From positions 124,001-188,000 of the forward strand of contig NZ_AUED01000018.1 in the NCBI RefSeq assembly GCF_000425805.1: a stretch of DNA of 64,000 nt, written 5' to 3'. The first letter of the stretch is position 1. Each line of letters starts with the position of its first letter. The translations under genes were made by a program, and so were the position numbers. Origin of the DNA: Pseudomonas vranovensis DSM 16006 (GTDB lineage: Bacteria; Pseudomonadota; Gammaproteobacteria; Pseudomonadales; Pseudomonadaceae). Below the pieces are notes generated by a model. It worked only from the letters and a program-made list of their open reading frames with translations. It had not been told where the DNA came from and ran no database searches. Shown in pieces: positions 51,372-59,882 of this stretch.

Positions 51372-51920
51372 ATGGTAGAAACACTGGAATCCGGCGAACC
51401 ATTCAAGCGTTTGTTCTTCGCCTTGGCGTGCGAGCCCGCGCAGCGCCGGGACATCGCCCGCTGGCGCAATGAACTGGGTAGCGGCCTTGGGCGGCCGGTT
51501 CCATCGGTCAATTTTCACCTGACCCTGATGTTTCTGGGCTCGGTCGCCACGGCGCAATTGCCGGCGATCCTGGCGGCCGCCGCTCAGGTCAAGGTGCCGC
51601 AAAAGCCGTTGACGGTGATGCTCGAGCGGCTGGAAGTGTGGCGCCCAGCCAAAGCCCTGGTGCTGGTACCAACACAGCCACCTGCCGCCTTGCGCCAATT
51701 GGCATACGCCCTGCAGCAGGCCATGTTACCCCTGGGTTTTACCGATGCTCCGCGAGAGTACCGGCCACACCTTACCCTGGCCCGCGACTACCACGGCCCG
51801 GTGCCGGAGGCGCAGATCGCGGCAGACTTCATTTTGCGTGCACGGCACTTCACCCTGTACGAGTCGCGCAGGGGTCGCTACCTGCCGCTGGCGCAATGGC
51901 CGCTGGAGGTTCAGGCCTGA
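51372..51920 (+). CDS. thpR: RNA 2',3'-cyclic phosphodiesterase ThpR (2H phosphoesterase)
   Basis: This 182-residue cytoplasmic enzyme has the paired HxTL motifs of the 2H phosphoesterase family. FHLTLMFLG lies near residue 49 and PHLTLARDY near residue 138. ThpR opens 2',3'-cyclic phosphate on RNA and shows 2'-5' ligase activity in vitro. The N-terminal KRLFFALACEP also fits. GAGAAGAGG precedes the ATG. It diverges from lpxO by 176 bp. Confidence 0.9.
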   Translation: MVETLESGEPFKRLFFALACEPAQRRDIARWRNELGSGLGRPVPSVNFHLTLMFLGSVATAQLPAILAAAAQVKVPQKPLTVMLERLEVWRPAKALVLVPTQPPAALRQLAYALQQAMLPLGFTDAPREYRPHLTLARDYHGPVPEAQIAADFILRARHFTLYESRRGRYLPLAQWPLEVQA

Positions 51921-51951
51921 AGAATGGTTGCCTGAACTGCGACCGTTGCAC

Positions 51952-52030
51952 GGCCGGTCGCAGGCTGTCGCCAGCGGCTACAGGCGCTTGTAGCCGCTGC
52001 CGAGGAACGCGGCCGCGATCGGCCGCGCGG
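51952..52030. repeat. REP pair (GTAGCCGCTGCC type)
   Basis: CAGCGGCTACA at 51972-51982 is inverted as TGTAGCCGCTG at 51989-51999, with GGCCGGTCGCAGGCTGTCGC and CGAGGAACGCGGCCGCGATC tails. It lies between the convergent thpR and receptor genes. Confidence 0.8.
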
Positions 52031-52061
52031 CGGTCGTGGTGACGTCTCCCCTCGATGCGAT

Positions 52062-54503
52062 CTAGAACTGCGGGGTGTACTTCACGGTAAACATGAAATT
52101 GCGCGGCTCACCGAAGTTGTTGTTGCCATTGAGCTGGTTGTAGGCCGCCACGTAGTAGCGTTTGTCGAACAGGTTCTTGCCGTTGACCGCCAGGCTTACT
52201 TCAGGTGTCAGCTGATACGCCACACGCGCATCCCACACGGCATAGCCGGCTACATCGTAGGTGTGCTCGTAGCCCAGGGTGTGGGTTTGCGCGGTAAAAC
52301 CAAGGCCGGCACTGACCTTGCTCCAGTCGCCCGGCAACTGGTAGTCGCTCCACACCCGCAGCATGTGCTTGGGCGTCCAGGTGCTGAACACCTTGCCTTC
52401 GTTGTCCGGGTCATCCAGGTATTTGGTGGTGTTGTAGGTGTAGCCGGCAAACAGTTGCAAGCCGGTCAGTACTTCGCCGCTGATCTCTGCCTCGATGCCC
52501 TGGCTGCGGACCTTGCCGGAGGCGGTGGAGCAGTACCAGTCGTCGCAGGCAAAGCCGGACGCGAGGTCCTGGGTCGCGCGGTTTTCCTGGTCGAGGCGGA
52601 ACACCGCCAGCGAGGTGTTGACCCGTCCGTCGAACAGCTCGCCCTTGATACCCATCTCGTAGTTGCTGCCAATGATCGGCTTGAGCACCGAGCCCGAGGC
52701 GTCACGCTCCGATTGCGGCACGAACACGTCGGTGTAGCTGGCGTACACCGCCCACTCGCGGCTCAGGTCATAGACAATGCCCACGTACGGAGTGACTTCG
52801 CCGGACTCCGTGAGGGTGCTTGGTGCGTTGACCGTGGCGGCATGGGTGAAGGGGGCGTAGTTGGTCGATTCGTAGGTCTGGTCGAACCAGCTCACCCGTG
52901 TGCCCAGCACCAGCGTCAATGGCTCGGCCAGCTTGACCCGCCAGCTGCCATACAGGCCTTTCTGGCGAACGTCATAGGCACTGCCGATGCCGCGACCACC
53001 TGCGTTGGCCAGCAGGCTGTCGTAGTCGATGTCAGGGCGGTGGTGATCGATATCGAAGAGGGTGTCGTCGCTTTCATTGAACGTGCGCGCCATCAGGTCA
53101 TCGGTGGTCAGCTTGGAGTAGTTGCCGCCCAGGGTGACTTCCTGCTCCAGGCCGAAACCTTCGAAGCGACCGACCACGTTCATGTCCACGCCGACTTTGG
53201 TGGAGTCGAAGTCAGTCACCCAGTCGGCGTAGGTGATGCCGCTTCCGTCGAACTCCAGGCCCTCGCCGGTGGTTTGCACACGCTGGTGAGCCGAGGTGTT
53301 GGTCTCGCTCATGCGCAGGGCGGCAACACGAAACTTCCAGTCGTCGTTGAAGCGGTGCTCGAGGTCGGCGTACAGGGTGGTGACGTCGATTTCCGAATGG
53401 TTCCAGCGCGAACCACTGAAGGTGGAGCGCGATACGTCCAGGGGGCTGCCGTCGGTATAACGCGGCAGGCCGCGCAGCATGGGGCGCGACTCGGCGTCGG
53501 AGCGGCTGACAGCCAGGCCCAGGGTAGTGTCTTCACGCACGTCGAAGTCCAGGGCGCCGTAGAGCGAGTGGGTCTTGCTCCACTCGTAGTCGATGAACGA
53601 ATCGCTCTGGTCTTCATCGGCCACAAAGCGTCCGCGCACGGTACCGGCGTCGTTCAGCGGGCCGCCGGCATCCAGTTGCAGGCCGTAGTGGTCCCAGCTG
53701 CCGGCCTTGCCGGTGAGTGTGACGGTGGGGGCGCTCTGGCCGCGCTTGCGCACCAGGTTGACTGCACCACCCGGGCTGCCGGTGCCTTGCAGCAGGCCGG
53801 AGGCGCCGCGCAGCACTTCCATGCGGTCGAAGAAGATCAGGTCCTGGGTGGCCCAGTTGCCCAACGAGTAAGTGTTGCGCGGAATCGGTACGCCGTCGTA
53901 TTGCCAGTCATCGATCTGGAAACCGCGCGAGGAGATGATCAAGCCCGGGCCCACGCCCTGCAGGCCGACCAGACCGGTGGTTTTGTTGACGGCGTCCTTG
54001 AGGTCGACGATGTCCTGGTCGTCCATCTGCTTGCGGGTCATCACCGAGACTGACTGGGGAATTTCCTTGAGGCTGTGGCTGCCCTTGCCAATGGTGGTCG
54101 CCCGTGCGGCGTAGGAGCCCGAGCCCTCGGTGGTGGCGTCCAGGTTACTGTCGTTGATGCTGGTAGCGCCCAGTTCCAGGGCATCGCCGGTATCAATAGC
54201 GGGCAACACACTGAAGTTGCCCTGTTCGGTCACCAGCAACTGCAGGCCGCTGCCGGCCAGGGCTGTTTGCATGGCCTGGGCGGCACTCATACGGCCGCTG
54301 ACGGCAGGCGCTCGCTTGCCCTGCACCAGCGCCGGGTCGAGCGACACGATGCGCCCGCTCTGGCTGGCGATGGCGTTCAGGGTGCTGGCCAGTGAAGCGA
54401 CGGGCAAGTTGAAGCTCAGGGTCTGTTCCTGGGCGTGGGTAGCGCTGGCCAGCGTGGCCAGGGCCACGGCGACAGGCAGGGCGTGGGACCAAGGGTTGAG
54501 CAC
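52062..54503 (-). CDS. TonB-dependent siderophore receptor with STN signalling domain
   Basis: This 813-residue receptor is a transducer of the FecA/FpvA kind. After the signal peptide (to about residue 24, THAQ) comes an STN domain (LSFNLPVASLASTLNAIASQ to LLVTEQGNFSVLP, about 28-98). A plug follows (DQDIVDLKDAVNKTTGLVGL, VLRGASGLLQGTGSPGGAVNLV), then a barrel ending MFTVKYTPQF. Its STN should contact the FecR-like protein encoded upstream. The barrel resembles FhuE/FpvA-type hydroxamate receptors, but the ligand is not certain. The GTG start follows GGGAGAA. Confidence 0.9.
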   Translation of the reverse strand: MLNPWSHALPVAVALATLASATHAQEQTLSFNLPVASLASTLNAIASQSGRIVSLDPALVQGKRAPAVSGRMSAAQAMQTALAGSGLQLLVTEQGNFSVLPAIDTGDALELGATSINDSNLDATTEGSGSYAARATTIGKGSHSLKEIPQSVSVMTRKQMDDQDIVDLKDAVNKTTGLVGLQGVGPGLIISSRGFQIDDWQYDGVPIPRNTYSLGNWATQDLIFFDRMEVLRGASGLLQGTGSPGGAVNLVRKRGQSAPTVTLTGKAGSWDHYGLQLDAGGPLNDAGTVRGRFVADEDQSDSFIDYEWSKTHSLYGALDFDVREDTTLGLAVSRSDAESRPMLRGLPRYTDGSPLDVSRSTFSGSRWNHSEIDVTTLYADLEHRFNDDWKFRVAALRMSETNTSAHQRVQTTGEGLEFDGSGITYADWVTDFDSTKVGVDMNVVGRFEGFGLEQEVTLGGNYSKLTTDDLMARTFNESDDTLFDIDHHRPDIDYDSLLANAGGRGIGSAYDVRQKGLYGSWRVKLAEPLTLVLGTRVSWFDQTYESTNYAPFTHAATVNAPSTLTESGEVTPYVGIVYDLSREWAVYASYTDVFVPQSERDASGSVLKPIIGSNYEMGIKGELFDGRVNTSLAVFRLDQENRATQDLASGFACDDWYCSTASGKVRSQGIEAEISGEVLTGLQLFAGYTYNTTKYLDDPDNEGKVFSTWTPKHMLRVWSDYQLPGDWSKVSAGLGFTAQTHTLGYEHTYDVAGYAVWDARVAYQLTPEVSLAVNGKNLFDKRYYVAAYNQLNGNNNFGEPRNFMFTVKYTPQF

Positions 54504-54597
54504 GGATTTCTCCCGATTATGTTGGCGTTGTCAGGAGATAGGTGCGACGAGAAATGAAAACCGGACACAAATACGAGTGATTTTCATAAATAGTTGT

Positions 54598-55575
54598 TCA
54601 AGACGGATTTTTCGACCGAATCAACGTTAGCCACGGACTGTAGTGATCGATGCGTACCGGCAGGGTTTCGGCAAGCGCTGCGAAGGCGCGCTGCGGCTCG
54701 TCCAGCGGGAATACACCTTGCACCCGCAGCCCGCGTACCTCGGGTTCGACCCGGACAAAGCCCCGGTAATAGGGGCGCAGCGCCTCGACCACCGCGTCGA
54801 GTGAGTCATGGAGCACATTCAAGCGCCCATTGAGCCAGTCGGCGCGATAGCCCTCGCCATCGCCCAGTGCTTCGATTCGCTGAGGCAGCAGCAGGGCGGC
54901 CTGGCCTTCCTGCACATCGCGCTCGGCGCCATTGAACAGGCTGGCCCGCACACTGTGTTCAAGTACCACCAAGCGGGTCGCCCCGGCTTCCTGATTGACC
55001 AGAAAGCGGGTGCCCAGCGCACGCATTTCGCCTTGGGCGGTGCGCACGCGCAGCGGCCGTCGAGGGTCGCTGGCGACCTGGATCACCAGCTCACCCTGGC
55101 GCAGAATCAGCAGCCGCTGCCGGTCATCGAATTGCAGGTCGACGGCGCTGCTGGCATTGAGGCTCAGACGGCTGCCATCGGACAGGTTGAAGCTGCGTCG
55201 TTCACCACGGACGGTACGCATGTCGGCCAACAGCGATTCGCCCATCTGGCTGCGTGCGCCCAGCCATAATCCGCCGCCCAACACCCCGAGGGCGGCAACG
55301 CTGCGCAGCATGTCACGGCGTGTCGTGGTGGGTTGCAGCAACACCCGGCGTGCTTCCCCGGCCTGGCCCGGTGCGCGGCGGTCGAGGCTGCGCACGGTCT
55401 GGCAGGCACCGCCCAGGCGGTCTTGCAGGCGCTTCCAAGCCAAGGCGTGGCCGGGGTCGCTGGCCAGCCACTGATCGAACTGCGCCTGTAACGTGGCGTC
55501 GGTGTTGCCGGCGCTCAGGCGCACCATCCAGTCGATGGCACCTTCGGCGGCCGAGTCCAGGCGCGGTTGGTTCAT
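54598..55575 (-). CDS. FecR-family anti-sigma/sigma regulator
   Basis: This 325-residue protein has a cytoplasmic N-terminal domain (AIDWMVRLSAGNTDATLQAQFDQWL, about 12-80) that binds the sigma factor. A single membrane segment near residues 95-115 (VAALGVLGGGLWLGA) leads to the periplasmic FecR domain (GSRLSLNASSAVDLQFDD, LRVRTAQGEMRALGTRF). The C-terminal STN-interacting part follows. It relays siderophore binding from the downstream receptor to the sigma factor. It overlaps the sigma gene by four bases (ATGA). Confidence 0.9.
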   Translation of the reverse strand: MNQPRLDSAAEGAIDWMVRLSAGNTDATLQAQFDQWLASDPGHALAWKRLQDRLGGACQTVRSLDRRAPGQAGEARRVLLQPTTTRRDMLRSVAALGVLGGGLWLGARSQMGESLLADMRTVRGERRSFNLSDGSRLSLNASSAVDLQFDDRQRLLILRQGELVIQVASDPRRPLRVRTAQGEMRALGTRFLVNQEAGATRLVVLEHSVRASLFNGAERDVQEGQAALLLPQRIEALGDGEGYRADWLNGRLNVLHDSLDAVVEALRPYYRGFVRVEPEVRGLRVQGVFPLDEPQRAFAALAETLPVRIDHYSPWLTLIRSKNPS

Positions 55576-56078
55576 GGTGCCAGTTCGCTCAGGTAGCACT
55601 GCTGCAGGGCCTGCTTCATGTAGCGGCTCACCGTGCGTTCGGAGAGTTCGAGCTTGCGCGCGATGTCTACATAGCTCAGGCCGTCCAGCTGGCTGTAGAG
55701 GAAGGTAGCCTTGACGATCATCGGCAAGCCATCGAGCAGCTGGTCGATGGTCACCAGCGCTTCGATCAGCAGCAATTGCTCTTCCGGGGACGGTGCCAGC
55801 GGCTCAGGCAGTGCCAACAAGCGTTCAAGGTAGGCCAGCTCCAGTTGCCGGCGGCGGTGACGGTCGAAGATCAGGCGCCGGGCGATGGTCGAGAGGTAGG
55901 CGCGCGGCTGCTGGATGCTCTCCGGGTCGACCCGGGCAGCGAGCATCTGGCAGAACGTTTCGGCGGCGGTGTCTTCGGCGTCGGCGCGATTGCGCAGGCG
56001 TTTGTGGATGTGCTGCAGGAGCCACCGGTGATGGTCGCTGAAGAAAAAGCCCAGCTTGCGGGTAGACGGGGTTTGCAC
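55572..56078 (-). CDS. FecI-type ECF sigma factor
   Basis: This 168-residue sigma factor has region 2 (DHHRWLLQHIHKRLRNRADAEDTAAETF to RAYLSTIARRLIFDRHRR) and region 4 with a helix-turn-helix near the C-terminus (GLSYVDIARKLELSERTVSRYMKQAL, in parts). It directs RNA polymerase to the receptor promoter when iron-siderophore is sensed. The GTG start is followed by QTPSTRK. A Fur-box-like sequence lies 23 bp upstream, so iron starvation should turn the operon on. Confidence 0.9.
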   Translation of the reverse strand: MQTPSTRKLGFFFSDHHRWLLQHIHKRLRNRADAEDTAAETFCQMLAARVDPESIQQPRAYLSTIARRLIFDRHRRRQLELAYLERLLALPEPLAPSPEEQLLLIEALVTIDQLLDGLPMIVKATFLYSQLDGLSYVDIARKLELSERTVSRYMKQALQQCYLSELAP

Positions 56079-56100
56079 CGGTTGGTTGTCCAGACGTTAG

Positions 56101-56119
56101 TGTGAATCGTTCTCAATGC
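56101..56119. promoter_or_regulatory. Fur-box-like sequence upstream of the FecI-type gene
   Basis: On the minus strand the sequence is GCATTGAGAACGATTCACA. It keeps the ATTGAGAA/CGATTC core of Pseudomonas Fur boxes (alternating GATAAT-type hexamers), although it is not perfect. Its place just ahead of the sigma-factor start fits iron-responsive control. Confidence 0.6.
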
Positions 56120-56200
56120 TACCTGTCTCCGGTCTGACAGCGCAATTACTCGATTCCCACAAATGTGAAGGGCCGCATGTGCGGCCCCTCGGCAAGTACT

Positions 56201-57403
56201 TCAGGCAATCGGGATCAGCGGGTCGGCAGCGGCCAGTGCGGCGGTGCGGTCGGCGGCGGGCGGGTAGATCCAGGTGGTATTGATCTGGGTCTTGAGCTCC
56301 TTGGCCTCCTGTTGCAGCAATTTGACCTGTCGGTCCCAGCCTTCGGTATACACCGCGCCCCAGGCGCCCAGGTCGAGGCAGGTGACGTATTTGGGTTGGC
56401 TGTACGGGGTTGGGGCCACACCGAGCAGGTCGGCCGCTACGTTGTTGCCGCTGTGGCGGCCCAGGACAATGGCGTGCTGGCACGACATCACGGCGAAATT
56501 GCCCTGGTCGTCGGTGGCTGCGTAGGCCACGTCACCGGCGGCATAGACGTGGTCCTGCCCCTTGACCTTGAGGTTGCGGTCCACATGCAGGCGGCCCTGA
56601 GGGTCGCGTTCGGCGGGTACTTGTGCAGTCAGGGCGCTGGCCCGTACACCCACCGTCCAGATCACGGTCCTGGCGTCGATGCGCTGGCCGTCGGCAAGGG
56701 TGACGCCATCGGCATCCACCGACGCCACCGAGGCATTGACCCGCCATTCCACGCCCAGCGCCTCACAGGCCTCGATGATCGTCGGGCTGATGCCTTCACC
56801 CAGCGCCGCGCCGATCTTCGCGCCACGGTCGACGATGATCACCCGTACAGCGGCGTCGGCGCCGAGAATTGCCCGCAAGCGGCCTGGCAGCTCGGTCGCG
56901 GTTTCAATGCCGGTGAAGCCGCCACCGGCGACCACCACCGTGTTGCGTGCCGGCGAGTCGGGCAGGCTGGCCAGGGATTTGAGGTGTTGCTCAAGGCGCG
57001 CCGCCGACTCGATCTGGTCGACGTCGAAGGCATGCTCATGGATGCCGTCAAGATCGGGGCGCAACACCTTGCTGCCAGCCGCCATCACCAGACGGTCGTA
57101 GGCGAGGCTGCTGCGCTGGCCGCTGGCGTCGGTGTAGCGCACGCGCTTGCCGGCCACGTCGATCTCATCGGCCGCGCCCTGGATGAAGTTGACGCCGACG
57201 GCGTTGAACAGGTCGATCAGCGGGGCTTTCATCTGGTGCACTTGCGGCTCGTAGAAGCGTGGACGAATGCGCAGTTCCGCTTGTGGCGCCAGGACGCTGA
57301 TGGCGACATCGCTGCGGCCGTGTTGATCCAGCAGGCGGGCTGCGCTCAAGGCGCTCCAGACGCCACCAAACCCTGCGCCGACAATCAGAATGTGCTGTTT
57401 CAT
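56201..57403 (-). CDS. Type II NADH dehydrogenase-like FAD oxidoreductase
   Basis: This 400-residue flavoprotein is of the NDH-2/sulfide-quinone reductase fold. The FAD fold is ILIVGAGFGGVWSALSAAR (residues 4-22), the NAD fold NTVVVAGGGFTGIETATEL (about 154-172), and the FAD-contact motif HVYAAGDVAY near 293. No CxxxxC of disulfide reductases is present. It probably oxidises NADH and reduces quinone at the membrane surface, though electron acceptor and substrate are inferred. It diverges from an Rrf2 regulator that likely controls it. The MKQHILIVG start is used. Confidence 0.83.
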   Translation of the reverse strand: MKQHILIVGAGFGGVWSALSAARLLDQHGRSDVAISVLAPQAELRIRPRFYEPQVHQMKAPLIDLFNAVGVNFIQGAADEIDVAGKRVRYTDASGQRSSLAYDRLVMAAGSKVLRPDLDGIHEHAFDVDQIESAARLEQHLKSLASLPDSPARNTVVVAGGGFTGIETATELPGRLRAILGADAAVRVIIVDRGAKIGAALGEGISPTIIEACEALGVEWRVNASVASVDADGVTLADGQRIDARTVIWTVGVRASALTAQVPAERDPQGRLHVDRNLKVKGQDHVYAAGDVAYAATDDQGNFAVMSCQHAIVLGRHSGNNVAADLLGVAPTPYSQPKYVTCLDLGAWGAVYTEGWDRQVKLLQQEAKELKTQINTTWIYPPAADRTAALAAADPLIPIA

Positions 57404-57468
57404 TTGCTGCTCCACATAAAAGAGATTGTTGTTTGCGGCCTTGAGGGGAGGCTCCATCAGCGCCGAAC

Positions 57469-57493
57469 AACTACGACTCTATTGATCGTAGTT
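57469..57493. promoter_or_regulatory. Dyad operator between the NADH dehydrogenase and Rrf2 genes
   Basis: AACTACGA at 57469-57476 is inverted as TCGTAGTT at 57486-57493, a perfect 8-bp dyad with a 9-bp spacer. It starts 66 bp upstream of the dehydrogenase start and is the natural binding-site candidate for the divergent Rrf2 protein. Confidence 0.7.
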
Positions 57494-57700
57494 TGTGCGT
57501 GCAAGGATTTTTTCCTGTCGATTCACCGAACGATCCGGGTAACCTTGCCTGCGGACCGCTCTGTTTCTGGTATCTTGCGCAGAATATAGGGCTTTGGCGC
57601 GGGGCTGGAAGCCGATGGACGGTCGTTGTGGTAGACGGCTGGATCCCGTTGAGGCGCTAATCGCTGTTAGCATATGCGACAAAGTTAGTCGGAGATTGTC

Positions 57701-58243
57701 ATGTCACTGTACAGCGCTGGGGTGGAGTACGGCATCCACTGCCTGGCTTTTTTGGTCGATGAGCGGGGCGACAGCCGGGAAGCCAGCGTGCGTGACCTGG
57801 CCGAGTTGCAAGGCGTACCCCAGGAATACCTGGCCAAGGTTTTCACCAAACTGGCCAAGGCCGGACTGGTGGTCGCCACCGAAGGCGTACGTGGCGGCTT
57901 CAGGCTCGCCCGGCCTGCCGATGAAGTCACCGTACTGGACATCGTCACCGCCATCGACGGGCGCAAGATGATTTTCGAGTGCCGGGATGTGCGTGATCGT
58001 TGTGCGTTGTTTGAAGGCTCGCCGCCGAGCTGGGCGCAGGAAGGAACGTGCTCCATTCATGCGGTGATGCTCACGGCGCAGAAGCGGATGGAAGAAGCGC
58101 TGGCCCAGCAGACCATCCTCGACATCGCCCGGCGTGTGGGGCGCAAGGCGCCGGCGGCGTTTTCCGAGCAACTGGCCAACTGGATGAGTGACCGTCGTGC
58201 GGGCAAGGCGGGGGATATCCCGCTGCTGGATGTGTCTGACTGA
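57701..58243 (+). CDS. Rrf2-family regulator with three conserved cysteines
   Basis: This 180-residue regulator has the Rrf2 winged helix (YGIHCLAFLVDERGDSREASVRDLAELQGVPQEYLAKVF, in parts, residues 10-50) and the wing VRGGFRLARPADEVTVLDIV. Three cysteines follow: ECRDVRDRC (two) and GTCSIH (one), with spacing like the Fe-S ligands of IscR, NsrR and RsrR. It probably senses redox state, NO or iron through a cluster. It diverges from the NADH dehydrogenase-like gene across 297 bp with a clear dyad. A C-terminal tail of about 40 residues is specific to this subgroup. Confidence 0.87.
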   Translation: MSLYSAGVEYGIHCLAFLVDERGDSREASVRDLAELQGVPQEYLAKVFTKLAKAGLVVATEGVRGGFRLARPADEVTVLDIVTAIDGRKMIFECRDVRDRCALFEGSPPSWAQEGTCSIHAVMLTAQKRMEEALAQQTILDIARRVGRKAPAAFSEQLANWMSDRRAGKAGDIPLLDVSD

Positions 58244-58273
58244 TGCCCAAAGCGGCTTCCCAGGATGCCAAGG

Positions 58274-58888
58274 CTATCGCGCCGTCCCGTTACGCGGTTT
58301 GTAGAACAGAAAATCCCCCGTCTCGGTCGTCTTCACATACGCCCGCGCCCAATCCGGTTTTACATTGCGGTCATGAAAATACAGCGCCCCCTGGGTGCGA
58401 TCCTCCAGCTGCCGGTTCAGCGCCTTGCGTGCAATCTCCTTGGCAATGGCGTAGCGGGTCTCTTCCTGGACCGAGTCGGAGCGCCCGTCACACCACCAGG
58501 AAAACTGGCAGTTGCCGGTTTCCGAGCCCTGCTTGACCACCCCGCACACCGTATCCGGAAACCCTTCATGGCCCAGGCGGTTCATCACCACACTGGCCAC
58601 CGCTTCCATGTCCCGTGCCTGACCGCCCTTGGATTCCCAGTAGATGCTGCGCGCCATGCAGGTGATGGCGTCGTCCAGTGCTGCCTGACCTGCCGGGTCC
58701 ACGGCCTGGACTTCGGTCTGGGTAATGGCCTTGCCCTTGGGCGCTGGCGGCGCATCGGGTTGTACAGCCGCCTTGTGCTCCAGCACTTGCGCTTTGTCTT
58801 CGGCTACCTCGGCCTTGGGTTCGCTGGCCAGCGCCAAGGGCCCGGCGAGGGCCAGGAAAAGGCAGGTTACAATCGTTATAAGGCGCAT
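58274..58888 (-). CDS. SleB/CwlJ-type cell wall hydrolase
   Basis: This 204-residue secreted protein has a signal peptide (MRLITIVTCLFLALAGPLALA) and a low-complexity Ala/Lys/Pro linker to about residue 60. A hydrolase_2 (PF07486) domain follows, with the catalytic glutamate in ARSIYWESKGG and later VVMNRLGHEGFPDTVCGVVKQ and GALYFHDRNVKP. It cleaves glycan strands of peptidoglycan, probably as a lytic transglycosylase, in the periplasm. Non-spore-formers use such enzymes in envelope remodelling. The ATG is taken at the signal peptide. Confidence 0.88.
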   Translation of the reverse strand: MRLITIVTCLFLALAGPLALASEPKAEVAEDKAQVLEHKAAVQPDAPPAPKGKAITQTEVQAVDPAGQAALDDAITCMARSIYWESKGGQARDMEAVASVVMNRLGHEGFPDTVCGVVKQGSETGNCQFSWWCDGRSDSVQEETRYAIAKEIARKALNRQLEDRTQGALYFHDRNVKPDWARAYVKTTETGDFLFYKPRNGTAR

Positions 58889-59025
58889 GGTCGTGCCCTT
58901 GGGTGGCGGTGGAGGGTCAAGACTTCCCGTTACAAGGTCGACCGCACGGCGCTCAAAACATTCCAGCTGTTCGACGACGGGCAACATCGCGCATCATGGG
59001 CGTCGTCCGTTCAAGGGAGATTTGC

Positions 59026-59877
59026 ATGCGCGTCCTGCCATCCGTTTTGCGTCTATCCGGCCTGGGCCTGGCCCTGGCGATCGCCACCGCGGTACAGGCC
59101 AGCGAGCCGTCGCAATTGATCGATTCGATCAACAGTTACCGTAGCCAGGCCCAGCGCTGTGGCGGCCAGGCCTCGTTGGAGTTGCCGCCGCTGGCCAGCG
59201 ACCCGCGCCTGGTACTGTCGGCCAGCGGTACCGTGGATCTGCGCGAGGCGCTGGCGCAGGCCACCTACCCGATGGTCAATGTTCAGGCCATCACCCTCAA
59301 CGGCCCTCGGGATGCCCAGGTCGCGATGCAGGCCGTGCAGGAGAGCTTCTGCCACGTGGTGCTCGACCCGCAGTTCGTCGATATCGGTGTGAGCCAGCAA
59401 GGCCGCGATTGGCGCATCGTGCTGGCCCGCCCATTGCTGGCCGGACGGCTGGGCGACTGGCAGGCCGAAGGCCAGAAGCTGCTGCAGTTGATCAACGCGG
59501 CCCGCGGCCAACAGCGCCAATGTGGTACCCAGGCCTTTGCCGCCACCTCGCCGCTGGCCTGGAACCCGACGCTGGCCGGCGCCGCCGAATCCCATACCCG
59601 GGCCATGGCCAACCAGAACTTCCTCGACCATGTGGACCGAGATGGCCGTACCCCGGGCGACCGGGCCGAGCTTGCCGGCTATGCCGGGCAGCAGACCGGC
59701 GAGAACATCGCTGCGGGCCAGGACACTCCGCGCAAGGTGGTCGATGGTTGGCTGGCCAGCCCCGGCCACTGCGCCAACCTGATGAACCCGCAGTACAGCG
59801 AGCTGGGCGCCGCCTATGCGGTCGACCCCAAGAGCGATGCCGGGATCTACTGGACCGCGATGTTCGGCGCCCCGTAG
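59026..59877 (+). CDS. Secreted CAP-domain protein with degenerate N-terminal duplicate
   Basis: This 283-residue protein has a signal peptide (to about residue 25, TAVQA). A complete CAP/SCP domain occupies residues about 145-283: LLQLINAARGQQRQCG, ESHTRAMANQNFLDHVDRDG, GENIAAGQ, GWLASPGHCANLMNPQYSELG. The first 110 mature residues look like a shortened copy (LIDSINSYRSQAQRCGGQ at its start, ESFCHVVLDPQFVDIGV at its end) without the His/Glu pocket. The ATG follows AAGGGAG. Function of bacterial CAP proteins is poorly known; lipid or glycan binding is possible. Confidence 0.86.
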   Translation: MRVLPSVLRLSGLGLALAIATAVQASEPSQLIDSINSYRSQAQRCGGQASLELPPLASDPRLVLSASGTVDLREALAQATYPMVNVQAITLNGPRDAQVAMQAVQESFCHVVLDPQFVDIGVSQQGRDWRIVLARPLLAGRLGDWQAEGQKLLQLINAARGQQRQCGTQAFAATSPLAWNPTLAGAAESHTRAMANQNFLDHVDRDGRTPGDRAELAGYAGQQTGENIAAGQDTPRKVVDGWLASPGHCANLMNPQYSELGAAYAVDPKSDAGIYWTAMFGAP

Positions 59878-59882
59878 CGCCC

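Noticed and set aside
54554..54587. ATGAAAA/TTTTCAT arms before the siderophore receptor considered as a Fur box or ECF promoter
   Set aside because: The arms are 20 bp apart and match neither a Fur box nor a recognisable ECF -35/-10 pair.
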